A stretch of DNA of 64,000 nt from Planctomycetia bacterium (GTDB taxonomy: Bacteria; Planctomycetota; Phycisphaerae; UBA1845; UTPLA1): positions 1 to 64,000 of the forward strand of contig JABTTW010000004.1 of the NCBI GenBank assembly GCA_015075745.1, in the 5' to 3' direction. Made by a program: the position numbers and the translations under genes. This document shows, one piece after another, positions 1 through 8,906 of the stretch. Positions within the stretch are counted from its first letter, which is position 1. Each line of letters opens with the position of its first letter. The notes beneath the pieces were generated by a model. It ran no database searches, was not told the origin of the DNA, and worked only from the letters and a program-made list of their open reading frames with translations.

Positions 1-116
1 TCAGAAGTAATTCGGTCGAACAGGAATGGTTTTGGTTGTCCGCAGTACTCAGCCGAGAAAATGGGCGAGGGCGATAGACGCGCCGTTGTGTTTGTGTCTT
101 AATAAAGGGTGGCGAC

Positions 117-1316
117 TTGACTCAGGAAACCGTCGGTAAAAACGAGGAGTTGTGTGGTCTCGCGAGTGAGTGGCGCGAGGGGGCAAAATGTCGCGAATTG
201 TTCGAAAAGTCGCCGAGGATCGCAGAAAGCGCTCAAAGGAATACTGCGGAGCGGTGTCTGTACGTTGCGTTGCGGGGGCTTCCAACGATGGCTGCACGAG
301 AGGGTCGAGGTTTTGCCTTTGCGCGAAGAGCAAAGGGGCCATCGCTCGTGTCAGACGGAAAAAGCTTTCGCTACACATGCATTGTGCTACTTGGCTCACG
401 CCTGTTGCCTGAGGCTGCGCAACGATTTCTTTTCCAAGGAGAGAGCGCCCGCGAGTTTTGTAAGCAGACGTCGGCGGAAACAGCTGGATGTCACGGAACC
501 GGTGACTGCGCACTTTACACTTGGGCCTCGGCCGAACTTGGCGTTCTTGGCGAAACTGGCGCCTCAAAGAAGCTGCGCGAGGCTGTCGTGCGCGATCGTG
601 CTTTGACCACCGTCGACGCGGCATGGAGCATTTCGGCACTGGCGGCGTCGCTTACGGCTGGTGCCGGCCACGACGAGCTGAGGATCGCTTTCGAACGATT
701 GGTGGCCGGGTACTCACGTCCCGGTAAACTATTCCGACACTGGACTTCCGCCGATGCTGCGCCCTGGTATCGATCTCACGTCGGGTGTTTTGCAGATCAG
801 ATCTACTCGATTCAGGCCCTGTCGCGCTATTATTCGGCAACGGGAGATACAGTCGCGCTGGAAATTGCGGCGGAGTGCGCCGATCAAATCGTGCGGCTTC
901 AAGGGCCGGAAGGGCAATGGTGGTGGCATTATGATGTGCGGCAGGGTTCCGTGATCGAGGGCTATCCGGTGTATACCGTGCATCAGGATTCGATGGCTCC
1001 AATGGGCCTTTTTGAGCTTTACGAGGCCGGCGGTCCAGATCATCGGAGCGCTATAGACCTGGGACTGAGATGGCTGGAAGAGAAGCAAGAAACCGAATCG
1101 AGTCTTGTTAAGGAGGACTCGATGCTCATCTGGCGAAGTGTTCGACGAAGTGATCCGGCCAAGACTGTTCGCAGAGTACGTGCGGTGGTCTCGTACTTCC
1201 TGCCGAGTGCACGGCTCGGATTTCTCGACGCAGCTTTTCCGCCGGGGCAAGTTGATCATGAGGATCGGCCTTACCATCTCGGGTGGATACTTTATGCGTG
1301 GCTTGGCCAGTCTTGA
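117..1316 (+). CDS. Hypothetical alpha/alpha-toroid-like protein
   Basis: This open frame of 399 codons begins at a TTG; an in-frame stop at 75-77 bounds it upstream. I do not recognise a named family with certainty. The C-terminal two thirds are rich in helices with aromatic and acidic turns (WYRSHVGCFADQIYSIQAL, WWWHYDVRQG, YTVHQDSMAPMGLFEL), a pattern seen in six-hairpin or terpene-cyclase-like toroids that bind sugars or isoprenoids. There is no signal peptide or membrane segment, so a cytoplasmic enzyme is most likely. The first 60 residues look less conserved and the true start may lie further in. It is followed by an IS630 insertion, with no operon partner. Confidence 0.6.
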   Translation: MTQETVGKNEELCGLASEWREGAKCRELFEKSPRIAESAQRNTAERCLYVALRGLPTMAAREGRGFAFARRAKGPSLVSDGKSFRYTCIVLLGSRLLPEAAQRFLFQGESAREFCKQTSAETAGCHGTGDCALYTWASAELGVLGETGASKKLREAVVRDRALTTVDAAWSISALAASLTAGAGHDELRIAFERLVAGYSRPGKLFRHWTSADAAPWYRSHVGCFADQIYSIQALSRYYSATGDTVALEIAAECADQIVRLQGPEGQWWWHYDVRQGSVIEGYPVYTVHQDSMAPMGLFELYEAGGPDHRSAIDLGLRWLEEKQETESSLVKEDSMLIWRSVRRSDPAKTVRRVRAVVSYFLPSARLGFLDAAFPPGQVDHEDRPYHLGWILYAWLGQS

Positions 1317-1446
1317 GGCGCAAGGGAATCAGGAGACGGGCACCGCATCGCACGCGCCGGCTGCTGCCGAATTACCACATGGCTCGGCCAATTGACCTTG
1401 ATTCCTCCCAATCCCCCGCGGTGACTCAACTCTCTGTCCGATCCAA

Positions 1447-1469
1447 CTATTGAATCCTGTATAGACAAA
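1447..1469 (+). repeat. IS630 left terminal inverted repeat
   Basis: This left end pairs with 2367-2389 in inverted orientation, matching 20 of 23 positions. The mismatches are at the 8th, 17th and 20th bases. Confidence 0.8.
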
Positions 1470-1480
1470 GACACGTTTCC

Positions 1481-2050
1481 TCATTTGAGCCGTATGGGAA
1501 GTTTGGCCGCATGAACGAAGGAGCGAAGCAGGGATTGGCGACCAGCCAGGCGGCGGAATTCGATGCAGGCGGTGGCGTGCAGCGAATCGAGTTCGCAAAG
1601 TCCATGATTGGCCAATCGATGGTACTTGAGGTAACCCCACAGGTATTCGACCGGATTGAGTTCCGGGGCGTAGGCCGGGAGCCACTCCATATCCAGGCGA
1701 GGGTAGATCGTCCGCCACTCCCGCACCGCGACGGCGCGATGGGCGTTGAGCCGATCCCAGACCAGAATGACGTTTCCGCGCAGGTGACGAAGCAGGGCCG
1801 ACAGGAAGGTAATGACTTCGTCCGAGCCAATGTTGGCGTCCGGGTGCCAGTGGGCGTGCAAACCCAGTCGCCGTCGCCGCGGAGAAATCGAGAGGGCCGC
1901 GATGCTGGAGACCTTTTGGTGACTTCGGCCGCGCTGGCGAAGAACGGGCGTCTGTCCTCGAGGCGCCCAAGTCCGCCGGACCGTCGGATGCATGAGAAAA
2001 CCGGCCTCATCGAGCAGGACGATGTGGGCTTGGCGTCGTGCGGCGTTTTT
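1481..2050 (-). CDS. IS630 transposase, C-terminal DDE part (second frame)
   Basis: This is the catalytic part of the IS630 transposase, cutting and joining DNA at TA sites. The frame opens just after a TAA at 2051-2053, inside the A7 run, and reads on with HIVLLDEAGFLMHPTVRRTW (first Asp in LDEAG), VWDRLNAH (second Asp) and APELNPVEYLWGYLK (catalytic Glu), which is the DDE triad of the family. Joining the first frame to this one needs a +1 (or -2) shift at the A7 run, either by slippage or because the gene is broken. The first ATG in this frame, at 1993, would leave out the first catalytic Asp. Confidence 0.75.
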   Translation of the reverse strand, partial: KNAARRQAHIVLLDEAGFLMHPTVRRTWAPRGQTPVLRQRGRSHQKVSSIAALSISPRRRRLGLHAHWHPDANIGSDEVITFLSALLRHLRGNVILVWDRLNAHRAVAVREWRTIYPRLDMEWLPAYAPELNPVEYLWGYLKYHRLANHGLCELDSLHATACIEFRRLAGRQSLLRSFVHAAKLPIRLK

Positions 2051-2351
2051 TTATGCGCGGCCAGTCCTTCGCAACCCACCGCCCGATCGCCGGCTCGTCG
2101 CGCTCGATGGCCCGCCGTTCGGGCTTCTGACACGACCAACCCAGCGACGCCATCAATCGTGGAATATGGTCCACGTGATAGCGGACGCCGTATTGCCTTT
2201 GAATCACCTCGACGATGCGCGGACAGGTCCAGAGGTCGGTCGGAAAGCCGTTGGCTTTCGCGCCCTTCAGCAACCGCTGGATCAACCACTGCCGCCGCCG
2301 CTCCAGCTCCGCTGGGCTCCCATGCGTTCTCATGCTCAATACTATCGGCAT
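2007..2351 (-). CDS. IS630 transposase, N-terminal DNA-binding part (first frame)
   Basis: This encodes the N-terminal helix-turn-helix portion of an IS630 transposase, which recognises the terminal inverted repeats. The visible motif is a winged-helix-like stretch (TCPRIVEVIQRQYGVRYHVDHIPRLMASLGWSCQ split over two helices), typical of the HTH_29/33-like domain of IS630. The in-frame part runs to ..WPRIKKR; from there the conserved sequence continues in another frame, switching at a run of seven A residues on the coding strand (2046-2052). On its own the product lacks the catalytic DDE domain. Confidence 0.75.
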   Translation of the reverse strand: MPIVLSMRTHGSPAELERRRQWLIQRLLKGAKANGFPTDLWTCPRIVEVIQRQYGVRYHVDHIPRLMASLGWSCQKPERRAIERDEPAIGRWVAKDWPRIKKRRTTPSPHRPAR

Positions 2352-2366
2352 ACCTCAACATATTTG

Positions 2367-2389
2367 TTTATCCATACAGGAATCAATAG
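2367..2389 (-). repeat. IS630 right terminal inverted repeat
   Basis: The reverse complement reads CTATTGATTCCTGTATGG.., matching the left end with three mismatches. The TA at 2387-2388 is the duplicated target dinucleotide. Confidence 0.8.
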
Positions 2390-2654
2390 CTGAGCCGCAA
2401 GAGGGATGGCCACTGTCAAATGTAATCCGATGAAGATGAACTTCTTCACGGGTTGAACCCTTGGCCCAGGGTGATCGATGTGCCGTTCGGTTGACATTAT
2501 TGCACTCGTTTGGGTTCCTTGTTCCCAGTGCATTGGCCTGCAATTCAGTTTTTCGTCGCCTAACATGGATCGTCCGAGGTGTAGGCAATAGCGAAAGACA
2601 ATTGGCGCTGCTTCGACGACAAGGCAATTGGGATCGCATGGCCTGGAATATGCC

Positions 2655-5369
2655 CTACAACCCATTCGCGGCTTTCCCGCGTTTTCGATTCCGCCGACAT
2701 TCAATCAACACCGCCGGGAGAACAAGTCCGATTGTTGAAAGGGTTCCCTGCGCGCAGCAACCGACCGGCTGCCCGGCCGGCGATGGAGATCCGTTGTCCG
2801 TGGACATTGTCGCAGGCGCCCCAGGATCGACGATGGTCCCGTTGGCTGAGAGATCCGAGTCGCCGCGCTGTCCATCGACGAGAGTGAGGCTTACCGTTTG
2901 GCCGCTGAACTGGGCGCCGGTTGTTCCGTCGAATTGAAACTCGAACCAGTGCGGCGCGCCCTCATCCGGGCTCGGGCCATGTTTCCAATAGGTGTCGAGG
3001 ATTGTGCCCGGCGCTAGGTGTGCGATGATTTGAATCTGCACTGAGGCCCCAGGCTCGAGCCCCGAGACCGTGAAGTTTACAAATCCCGCGGGAAAAACGA
3101 TCCCCGGCGGAGCCGTCGCGGGGTCGGGATTCGCGCCCGACGAAACTTCAGTCAAATACATCCCCGCCGGCGCAACGATTGTGAGATAGTCGCCGTTGAC
3201 GTTGGGAAGTGAGGTCACATTGTCCTGGGAGCTATCCGGTATGCCGTCGTTGTTGCCGTCGCCGCCGTTGGGCGCGCCGTCTTCAACCATATCGGTGACG
3301 CCGTCCTGGTCGGTTGAATCCGCAGGCGAGGGCTCCGGATTCCCGCAGCCCGCCGTGCCCGGGTCGGTCTTGACAGCGTCGTCCGGGCAGCCGTCAAGTT
3401 CGTTTGCGACACCGTCCCCGTCGCGGTCGTCATCGACACAGTCGGTGACGCCGTCGGTATCGGCGTCGGCGAAACCCTCGTCAATCTGTTCGTTGCAGTC
3501 ATTGTCGAGGCCGTCGCAGACTTCCTCCGCAGATGGATGAACAGTTGGATTGCGATCGTCGCAGTCCGTCCCCCCAGCCGAGAGGGCGTCAAAACCGTCT
3601 GAATCGACATCCGTTAAATCGAGATTGTCGCAGTCCTGGTCGATCCCATCATAGGGAATTTCTGCATTTCCTGGGAAGCGATCCGAATCGCCGTCGTCGC
3701 AGTCGAGATCATTGTCCGACTCGCCGGCCTCAGCACATCCACCGTCGTCGGACAGTAGAGTCGCCCCCGAACCAAAGCCATCGGTGTCGGCATCGACAAA
3801 GCAAGTCACCGTGTCTGAGCCGTTGCAGTCCTGGTCAATTCCATCGTCCGCGGTCTCGGGCGCGCCTGGATACGTGTCCGGATCGTTGTCGTCACAGTCG
3901 GTCCCGCCCGCGGCCACGGAATCGAAGCCGTCGGAATCCACGTCGGTCACATCCAAATCGTCACAGTCCTGGTCAATTCCGTCGTACGGAATCTCAGCGT
4001 GTCCTGGGAAGCGATCCGAATCGCTGTCGTCGCAGTCAAGGTTATTGTCCGACACGCCCGCGGCGTCGCAGCCTCCAGTTGCGGAAAGGGTCGTGCTGTT
4101 CGAGCCGAAACCGTCGGTGTCGGCATCAACAAAGCAGGTCACGGTGTCAAAGCCATTGCAGTCCTGATCGATCCCATCATCCGGCACGTCCGTCACGTCG
4201 GGATGAATCGACGAATCCCCGTCATCGCAATCGGCCGGCGGTAGATATCCATCACCGTCGCCGTCTACCGGAAGCGTGGCGATCCAGGCCTCGCTACGCC
4301 CTGAAGGATTCGTCGCCCAGCCGGTAATGACGCGCCCGTTGTCAGAGACTCCCTCGGCGGACCTTAACGTCCAACCGGTCATGTTCACGCCCAGGCTGCT
4401 CAACAAATTGCGGAGATTCTGCATGCCGGAATTCGCATTCCAGATGAACGCCTCTCGATCCGCCTGGGTCATGCTTTCGCCAACGACCACTGATCCATCG
4501 CTCGATGCGCTGTACGCGATGCTGTGTACGCTGCCGCCCGGGAGATCGCCCAAAAGAGTAAAGCCGGAACCGGAAATCCAGCGATACGCAAGGATTTGCC
4601 CCGTTGAAAAGTCGGTGCCATGACCGACGATTGTTGTTCCATCCGCTGAGATATCGAAGGGAGGCCCGGCAACATAATTGCCCGGCCCTGCGCCGAGAGA
4701 AACAACTCCACCGGCGGAGGTCCAGATGAAAGGTTCGAATCCGATGTCCGTCGAACCGGCGCATGCGACGGTGGCGCCGTCGGCCGACACAGCCATGGCT
4801 CGACTCCAGAACAGGCCGCCCGCGAGGTCGCCGAGCCCGACCATCCCTCCGGCTTGTGTCCAGCGAAAAGCCTCCGTTCGATTGAAACCCGCGGCAAGCG
4901 AAGCTCCCTGTCCCACGATGACCGATCCGTTTGCGGAGACACCGTGCGCCGTGCTGCGAAACTGCGACAACGGAAGGTCGCCCATGGCCACCATGCCGGT
5001 GGCTGCGGACCAACGAAATGCCTCATACTGGCCGATGTCGGCGTTCGCTGAAAAGCTGCCTCCTACGACCACGCCTCCGTCGGCCGAAGTTTCCGAGGCT
5101 CCGCTCCCGTATTCACCGCCGGGCAAGTCGCCCAGTCCGACCATCCCGCCGGCCTGAGTCCAGCGGAAGGCCTGCGTTCCGGAATCGGAAGTGCTCGACC
5201 CGACAATCACGAGACCATTTCCGGAAATGGCAAATCCAAAGCTGCTGCCGGTTCCGCCCTGGAGGTCGCCGATTCCTTGGAAGCTGGCATTTGGACCGCC
5301 ATAGGTCACGGCCGACGAAAACAGAGAAAAAAGGAATGTTGTAGCAGTAATCGGATTTCGCTGGCACAT
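2655..5369 (-). CDS. Secreted HAF-repeat / MopE-repeat / choice-of-anchor U protein
   Basis: This is a large extracellular mosaic protein of about 904 aa. I chose the ATG at 5369 because it follows GGGAGAG at good spacing and starts a signal peptide (MCQRNPITATTFLFSL); the frame itself extends 21 codons further. After the signal come about seven HAF-type propeller repeats (AFRWTQAGGMVGLGDLPGG), then MopE-like metal-binding repeats (DCDDGDSSIHPD.., GIDQDCDN), a thrombospondin type 3-like Asp-rich stretch, and a choice-of-anchor U-like domain. The tail is GCCAQG, a hydrophobic helix and RRNRKRGK, which resembles a Cys-containing C-terminal sorting signal. It probably binds calcium and is anchored at the envelope. 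It is divergent from the sigma gene at 5601. Confidence 0.85.
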   Translation of the reverse strand: MCQRNPITATTFLFSLFSSAVTYGGPNASFQGIGDLQGGTGSSFGFAISGNGLVIVGSSTSDSGTQAFRWTQAGGMVGLGDLPGGEYGSGASETSADGGVVVGGSFSANADIGQYEAFRWSAATGMVAMGDLPLSQFRSTAHGVSANGSVIVGQGASLAAGFNRTEAFRWTQAGGMVGLGDLAGGLFWSRAMAVSADGATVACAGSTDIGFEPFIWTSAGGVVSLGAGPGNYVAGPPFDISADGTTIVGHGTDFSTGQILAYRWISGSGFTLLGDLPGGSVHSIAYSASSDGSVVVGESMTQADREAFIWNANSGMQNLRNLLSSLGVNMTGWTLRSAEGVSDNGRVITGWATNPSGRSEAWIATLPVDGDGDGYLPPADCDDGDSSIHPDVTDVPDDGIDQDCNGFDTVTCFVDADTDGFGSNSTTLSATGGCDAAGVSDNNLDCDDSDSDRFPGHAEIPYDGIDQDCDDLDVTDVDSDGFDSVAAGGTDCDDNDPDTYPGAPETADDGIDQDCNGSDTVTCFVDADTDGFGSGATLLSDDGGCAEAGESDNDLDCDDGDSDRFPGNAEIPYDGIDQDCDNLDLTDVDSDGFDALSAGGTDCDDRNPTVHPSAEEVCDGLDNDCNEQIDEGFADADTDGVTDCVDDDRDGDGVANELDGCPDDAVKTDPGTAGCGNPEPSPADSTDQDGVTDMVEDGAPNGGDGNNDGIPDSSQDNVTSLPNVNGDYLTIVAPAGMYLTEVSSGANPDPATAPPGIVFPAGFVNFTVSGLEPGASVQIQIIAHLAPGTILDTYWKHGPSPDEGAPHWFEFQFDGTTGAQFSGQTVSLTLVDGQRGDSDLSANGTIVDPGAPATMSTDNGSPSPAGQPVGCCAQGTLSTIGLVLPAVLIECRRNRKRGKAANGL

Positions 5370-5600
5370 GAGAAGCTCTCCCAGGAAGTCGATTGAATTC
5401 GGCCGGTCAATAGTGGATACCCAGTCGCACACTGCTTCTCACACGCGGACTGGACTTGTCCCAACGGGGGAGCATTTTTTTCCGGGCCAGGAAAGCCGTT
5501 GTGAGAAGACAGAGTTCGGCGGGTATGGAGAATTAGGAGCTTTGACGACGGCAATGACCGCGTCCGGCGGTAAGATGGTGTCCGAAGGAGACATTTCTTC

Positions 5601-6182
5601 GTGGACACCACTCGGCCAAGTCTGCTCTTGCGTCTCAAGAATCCCCGCGATGCGGCGGCCTGGGAGGTGTTCGATCAGATATATCGCCCGTTATTGCTGA
5701 GATATGCCAGGGCATGCGGGGCAACGAACAATGACGCCGAAGACATTGTCCAGCAATGCATGTCCGCGATTAGCTCGCATATCAGCGAGTTTGAGTATGA
5801 CCCCGGCAGGGGGCGCTTCAAGGGCTGGTTGCGGACGATCGTCAACAACAAGGTCCGCAACTTGCACCGCGACCGTCGAACTCGGGGCGCTCAAAATGAC
5901 GGATTGGACGGTCTGGTATCGAGGGAGCATTCTCCCGACGAGGAATTCGACCGGTTGTGGCGGCAGGAGCATCTGTGGCACTGCCTGCGACACCTGAGCG
6001 GAGAGGTCGAAGAGACGACTTATCGAGCGTTCGAAGCATATGTCATCGAAGAGCGTCCCGTGGATGAGATATGCGAGGAGCTGAACATCAAACCGAACCA
6101 TCTTTACACGATCAAGTGGCGAATGACGGAGCGTATCGCTGACAAGATGCGGGAGCTTCTCGGTGACGACACATTCGAGTGA
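5601..6182 (+). CDS. ECF-type RNA polymerase sigma factor (pair 1)
   Basis: This 193-aa sigma-70 family protein starts at a GTG. Region 2 is visible around residues 45-90 (DAEDIVQQCM, RFKGWLRTIVNNKVRN) and region 4 around residues 150-180 (VDEICEELNIKPNHLYTIKWRM), a helix-turn-helix that would bind the -35 element. The length fits planctomycete ECF sigma factors. It overlaps the next kinase gene by 20 bp, so the two are translationally coupled and almost certainly work together, the kinase probably controlling sigma activity in place of a classical anti-sigma factor. The target promoters cannot be told from the sequence. Confidence 0.9.
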   Translation: MDTTRPSLLLRLKNPRDAAAWEVFDQIYRPLLLRYARACGATNNDAEDIVQQCMSAISSHISEFEYDPGRGRFKGWLRTIVNNKVRNLHRDRRTRGAQNDGLDGLVSREHSPDEEFDRLWRQEHLWHCLRHLSGEVEETTYRAFEAYVIEERPVDEICEELNIKPNHLYTIKWRMTERIADKMRELLGDDTFE

Positions 6183-8868
6183 TCGACTTATCAACTGCCT
6201 GACCGAGTCTGAGTTTCGCAGCTATCATGCCTGCGAACTGGACGAGTTGGCGGCAGAGCGAATTCGCGCGCATCTGGATCATTGTGCGCGGTGTGCCCAG
6301 AGCGATGCTCAGCTTCAGAGGGAACACGAGAGCTGGGTCCTGCGCCTTCGAGAAGCGGGGAAACCGGCGCCGGGCGGCGAGAATCGCGGATCCTCGGATG
6401 CCGATCGAATTTCCGCAGGAGTTATCGCCGGATACGACTTGATCGACGAGTTGAGTCGCGGCGGTCAGGGCATCGTCTATCGAGCGACGCAGAAATCCAC
6501 CCGGCGCGAGGTGGCGGTCAAAGTCCTGCGGGAGGGGCCCTGGGCCTCTCGAGAAACGCGGCGACGGTTTGAACGCGAAGTCGAACTCGCGGCTTCTTTG
6601 CGACATCCCAACATCATCGGGGTTCTTGACTCCGGTGTGACCGCAGACGGGCGACAGTTTTGCGTCATGGATCTCATTCGCGGCCAGCGGCTTGATCGCT
6701 TCGTGGCGGAGCGCCGGCTTGACCTACGAAGCCGGCTGGAGCTCTTCGCCCGGGTCTGCGATGCCGTAAACCATGCACACCAGCGCGGCGTCATTCATCG
6801 CGATCTGAAGCCGTCGAACATTCTGGTGGATGAGAAGGGTGAGCCGCGCATCCTTGATTTCGGACTGGCCAAGCAAGCGCCTCAATCCGTCGACGCTACC
6901 ATTATGACGACAACGGCCATGGTGGCAGGCACCCTGCCGTATATCTCTCCCGAGCAGGCGGGGGGCAAGGCCGACGAAATTGATATTCGCAGCGACGTCT
7001 ATTCACTTGGGATTGTTCTCTTTGAGCTCCTAACCGGACGCTACCCCTACCCGATCGACGGCGACATGACGACGGTGCTGCGTCACGTGATGGAAACGCC
7101 GCCCATGCGCCCCAGTCGGGCAATGGAGGCATTGTCCGCGACTGCGACCACCGTGGGCCGCCCATTTCGAGTCATCGGAGACGAAGTCGATACCATCATT
7201 CTCAAAACGTTGGCCAAGGAACGAGACCGCCGATATCAGACGGCCGGGGAACTGGCGCGTGACATTCGGCGGTGGCTTGCGGGCGAAGTGATTGAGGCGA
7301 AGCGCGACAGTCATTGGTACATCGTTAAGAAGACGCTTCAGCGTCATCGAGCCGCGGCCACGGCTGCGGTACTCATCGTGATCGTGGTGATCGTCGCCGC
7401 AGTCGCGCTGGCAGTGATGTATCAGCGACAAGGTATCCTCCTTGTCGAAGTGCAGCGGCAAAAAGTCGCGGCTGAGTCCGCGGAAACGCGCGCTACGCAC
7501 CGTTTCAACGAACTTCGCAAGCTTGCCGGCACGTTTATTTTTGACTTCGACTCGATGATTTCCGACCTGGCCGGAAGCCTGCCCGCGCGCGAATTGATCG
7601 TGAGAAAGGGACTGGAATACCTGGACAGCCTGGCCCAGGACGTTTCGCCCGACGATGTTGGGATGCAGAATGAACTTGGCGTCGCCTACTTTCGATTGGG
7701 CGACGTCTTAAGCGATCCTCATCAGGAGAATCTTCACGATCCTAAGTCGGCTCTGCAGCATTATCGTCACGGGCTCCCCTTCATTGAGCGACTCTGTCAA
7801 CTTCAGCCGCACAAACTAAAGCCGTGCCGCGAGCTCTGGAAGTGTTATCACAAGTTAGCGGAAGTCCATGGCCTTCTTGGAAATCGCGACGAGTATCGCG
7901 AATTCTGCGAGCGGGCCCGGGCGCTTAATGAGTTACTCCGGGGCTCGCATCCTGATGATTCCGGCCTGAAACGGGAACACGTCTTCGACTTGCGGACATT
8001 GGCGGAGCTGCTTATCGATACAAGGCAGACAAAGCAGGCGATGGCGCTTTTTGACGAGTCACGCGCACTTATCGGCGAGTTGATCTCGGAGCAGCCCCAG
8101 AATGCAATATTGCGCCATGACTTGGCTTCCATCATCGCCTTTCAGTCGGGGGTCTTTGAAGCTCAGGGCGAGTTGGATCGCGCCCTGCAATTTCGCCGGG
8201 ATTCTTTGGAAATCCTCGAGCAGTTGGCAGTTGAGAACACCCATAGCAGCCGATTCCAAAATGACTACGCGACCGGACTGGACCATCTGGCCGCCGTATT
8301 GCAGGGCTTGGGGCGCAATGAGGAAGCGATGGGCGAGAGCCAGCGCTCATTGGAAGTCACGCGAAGACTCGCCGACCTCGAGCCCAACAACCTGCGGGTC
8401 AATACGAATCTTCGTGCGGCGCACTGCCGACTCGGTGAACAGGCAATGGCCTTGGGTCGAATGGACGAGGCAGCCAGGTACTTTGATGCGTTCGAGTCTT
8501 TATCGCAGGCTGCGCTCGATCGTCTGGGTGGGGATGTGTCGATTCGTCGAGACTGGGCCGTCTCCAAGTACAAGCGCTACGAATTCGAGAAACGCCTGAC
8601 GGAGCGACCAGGCGCTAGTCCTGAAGTCCAATTGTCTCACTGGCGACGGGCGAACGCGGCGCTGATGCAATGCCACGATGAATTCGTCAAGCTTCGCGCC
8701 GATGGGCGACTCAGCGCAGGCGATCAAGGGGTACCCGACGATCTGGCCGAAGAGCTTAAGTCCTGCGAGCAGGCGATTCATCGACTTCAGGGCAGCAAAG
8801 CAGGGGACGGTGAGGTACTAAACCAGGGAGCACCGGGACTCTCACCCCGGATCCACGGCTTGGAGTAA
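6163..8868 (+). CDS. Membrane Ser/Thr protein kinase with zinc finger and TPR tail (pair 1)
   Basis: This 901-aa kinase starts at a GTG inside the sigma gene. An N-terminal HxxxCxxC motif (HLDHCARC, about residues 40-47) resembles the anti-sigma zf-HC2 fold. The kinase domain, about residues 85-375, has the glycine loop SRGGQGIVY, the Lys in VAVKVL, the catalytic loop HRDLKPSN, DFGLA and SPEQAGGK, so it is probably active. One membrane helix follows (AAVLIVIVVIVAAVALAV, about residue 405), then a TPR-rich C-terminal region of roughly 450 aa for protein contacts. Zinc finger and kinase would sit in the cytoplasm, positioned to bind and phosphorylate the sigma factor encoded upstream. Confidence 0.9.
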   Translation: MTTHSSDRLINCLTESEFRSYHACELDELAAERIRAHLDHCARCAQSDAQLQREHESWVLRLREAGKPAPGGENRGSSDADRISAGVIAGYDLIDELSRGGQGIVYRATQKSTRREVAVKVLREGPWASRETRRRFEREVELAASLRHPNIIGVLDSGVTADGRQFCVMDLIRGQRLDRFVAERRLDLRSRLELFARVCDAVNHAHQRGVIHRDLKPSNILVDEKGEPRILDFGLAKQAPQSVDATIMTTTAMVAGTLPYISPEQAGGKADEIDIRSDVYSLGIVLFELLTGRYPYPIDGDMTTVLRHVMETPPMRPSRAMEALSATATTVGRPFRVIGDEVDTIILKTLAKERDRRYQTAGELARDIRRWLAGEVIEAKRDSHWYIVKKTLQRHRAAATAAVLIVIVVIVAAVALAVMYQRQGILLVEVQRQKVAAESAETRATHRFNELRKLAGTFIFDFDSMISDLAGSLPARELIVRKGLEYLDSLAQDVSPDDVGMQNELGVAYFRLGDVLSDPHQENLHDPKSALQHYRHGLPFIERLCQLQPHKLKPCRELWKCYHKLAEVHGLLGNRDEYREFCERARALNELLRGSHPDDSGLKREHVFDLRTLAELLIDTRQTKQAMALFDESRALIGELISEQPQNAILRHDLASIIAFQSGVFEAQGELDRALQFRRDSLEILEQLAVENTHSSRFQNDYATGLDHLAAVLQGLGRNEEAMGESQRSLEVTRRLADLEPNNLRVNTNLRAAHCRLGEQAMALGRMDEAARYFDAFESLSQAALDRLGGDVSIRRDWAVSKYKRYEFEKRLTERPGASPEVQLSHWRRANAALMQCHDEFVKLRADGRLSAGDQGVPDDLAEELKSCEQAIHRLQGSKAGDGEVLNQGAPGLSPRIHGLE

Positions 8869-8906
8869 ATGGCGATTCGGCGTCATCATCTCAGGTCGTA
8901 CGACAC

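Larger units (their letters stand above)
1448..2388 (-). mobile_element. IS630-family insertion sequence with TA target duplication
   Basis: A 937-bp element (1450-2386) flanked by TA dinucleotides at 1448-1449 and 2387-2388, as expected for IS630/Tc1 elements. The ends form an imperfect inverted repeat: 1447-1469 matches the reverse complement of 2367-2389 at 20 of 23 positions. It carries one transposase split over two frames (see the two CDS entries). The element is compact for the family, which is usually about 1.1 kb. It sits between the toroid-like gene and the large HAF/MopE protein and interrupts no recognisable gene. Confidence 0.85.

Noticed and set aside
1511..2389. A 292-codon plus-strand frame over the IS630 element
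   Set aside because: It is the antisense shadow of the transposase; the minus-strand frames carry the DDE motifs and this one has no domain.
3400..4250. Regularly spaced repeats that look like a CRISPR array
   Set aside because: They are coding MopE-type repeats of differing length within one frame, without constant direct repeats and spacers.
3533..4327. Long Arg/His-rich plus-strand frame
   Set aside because: It is a shadow of the Asp-rich MopE repeats on the minus strand, which explains its odd composition.
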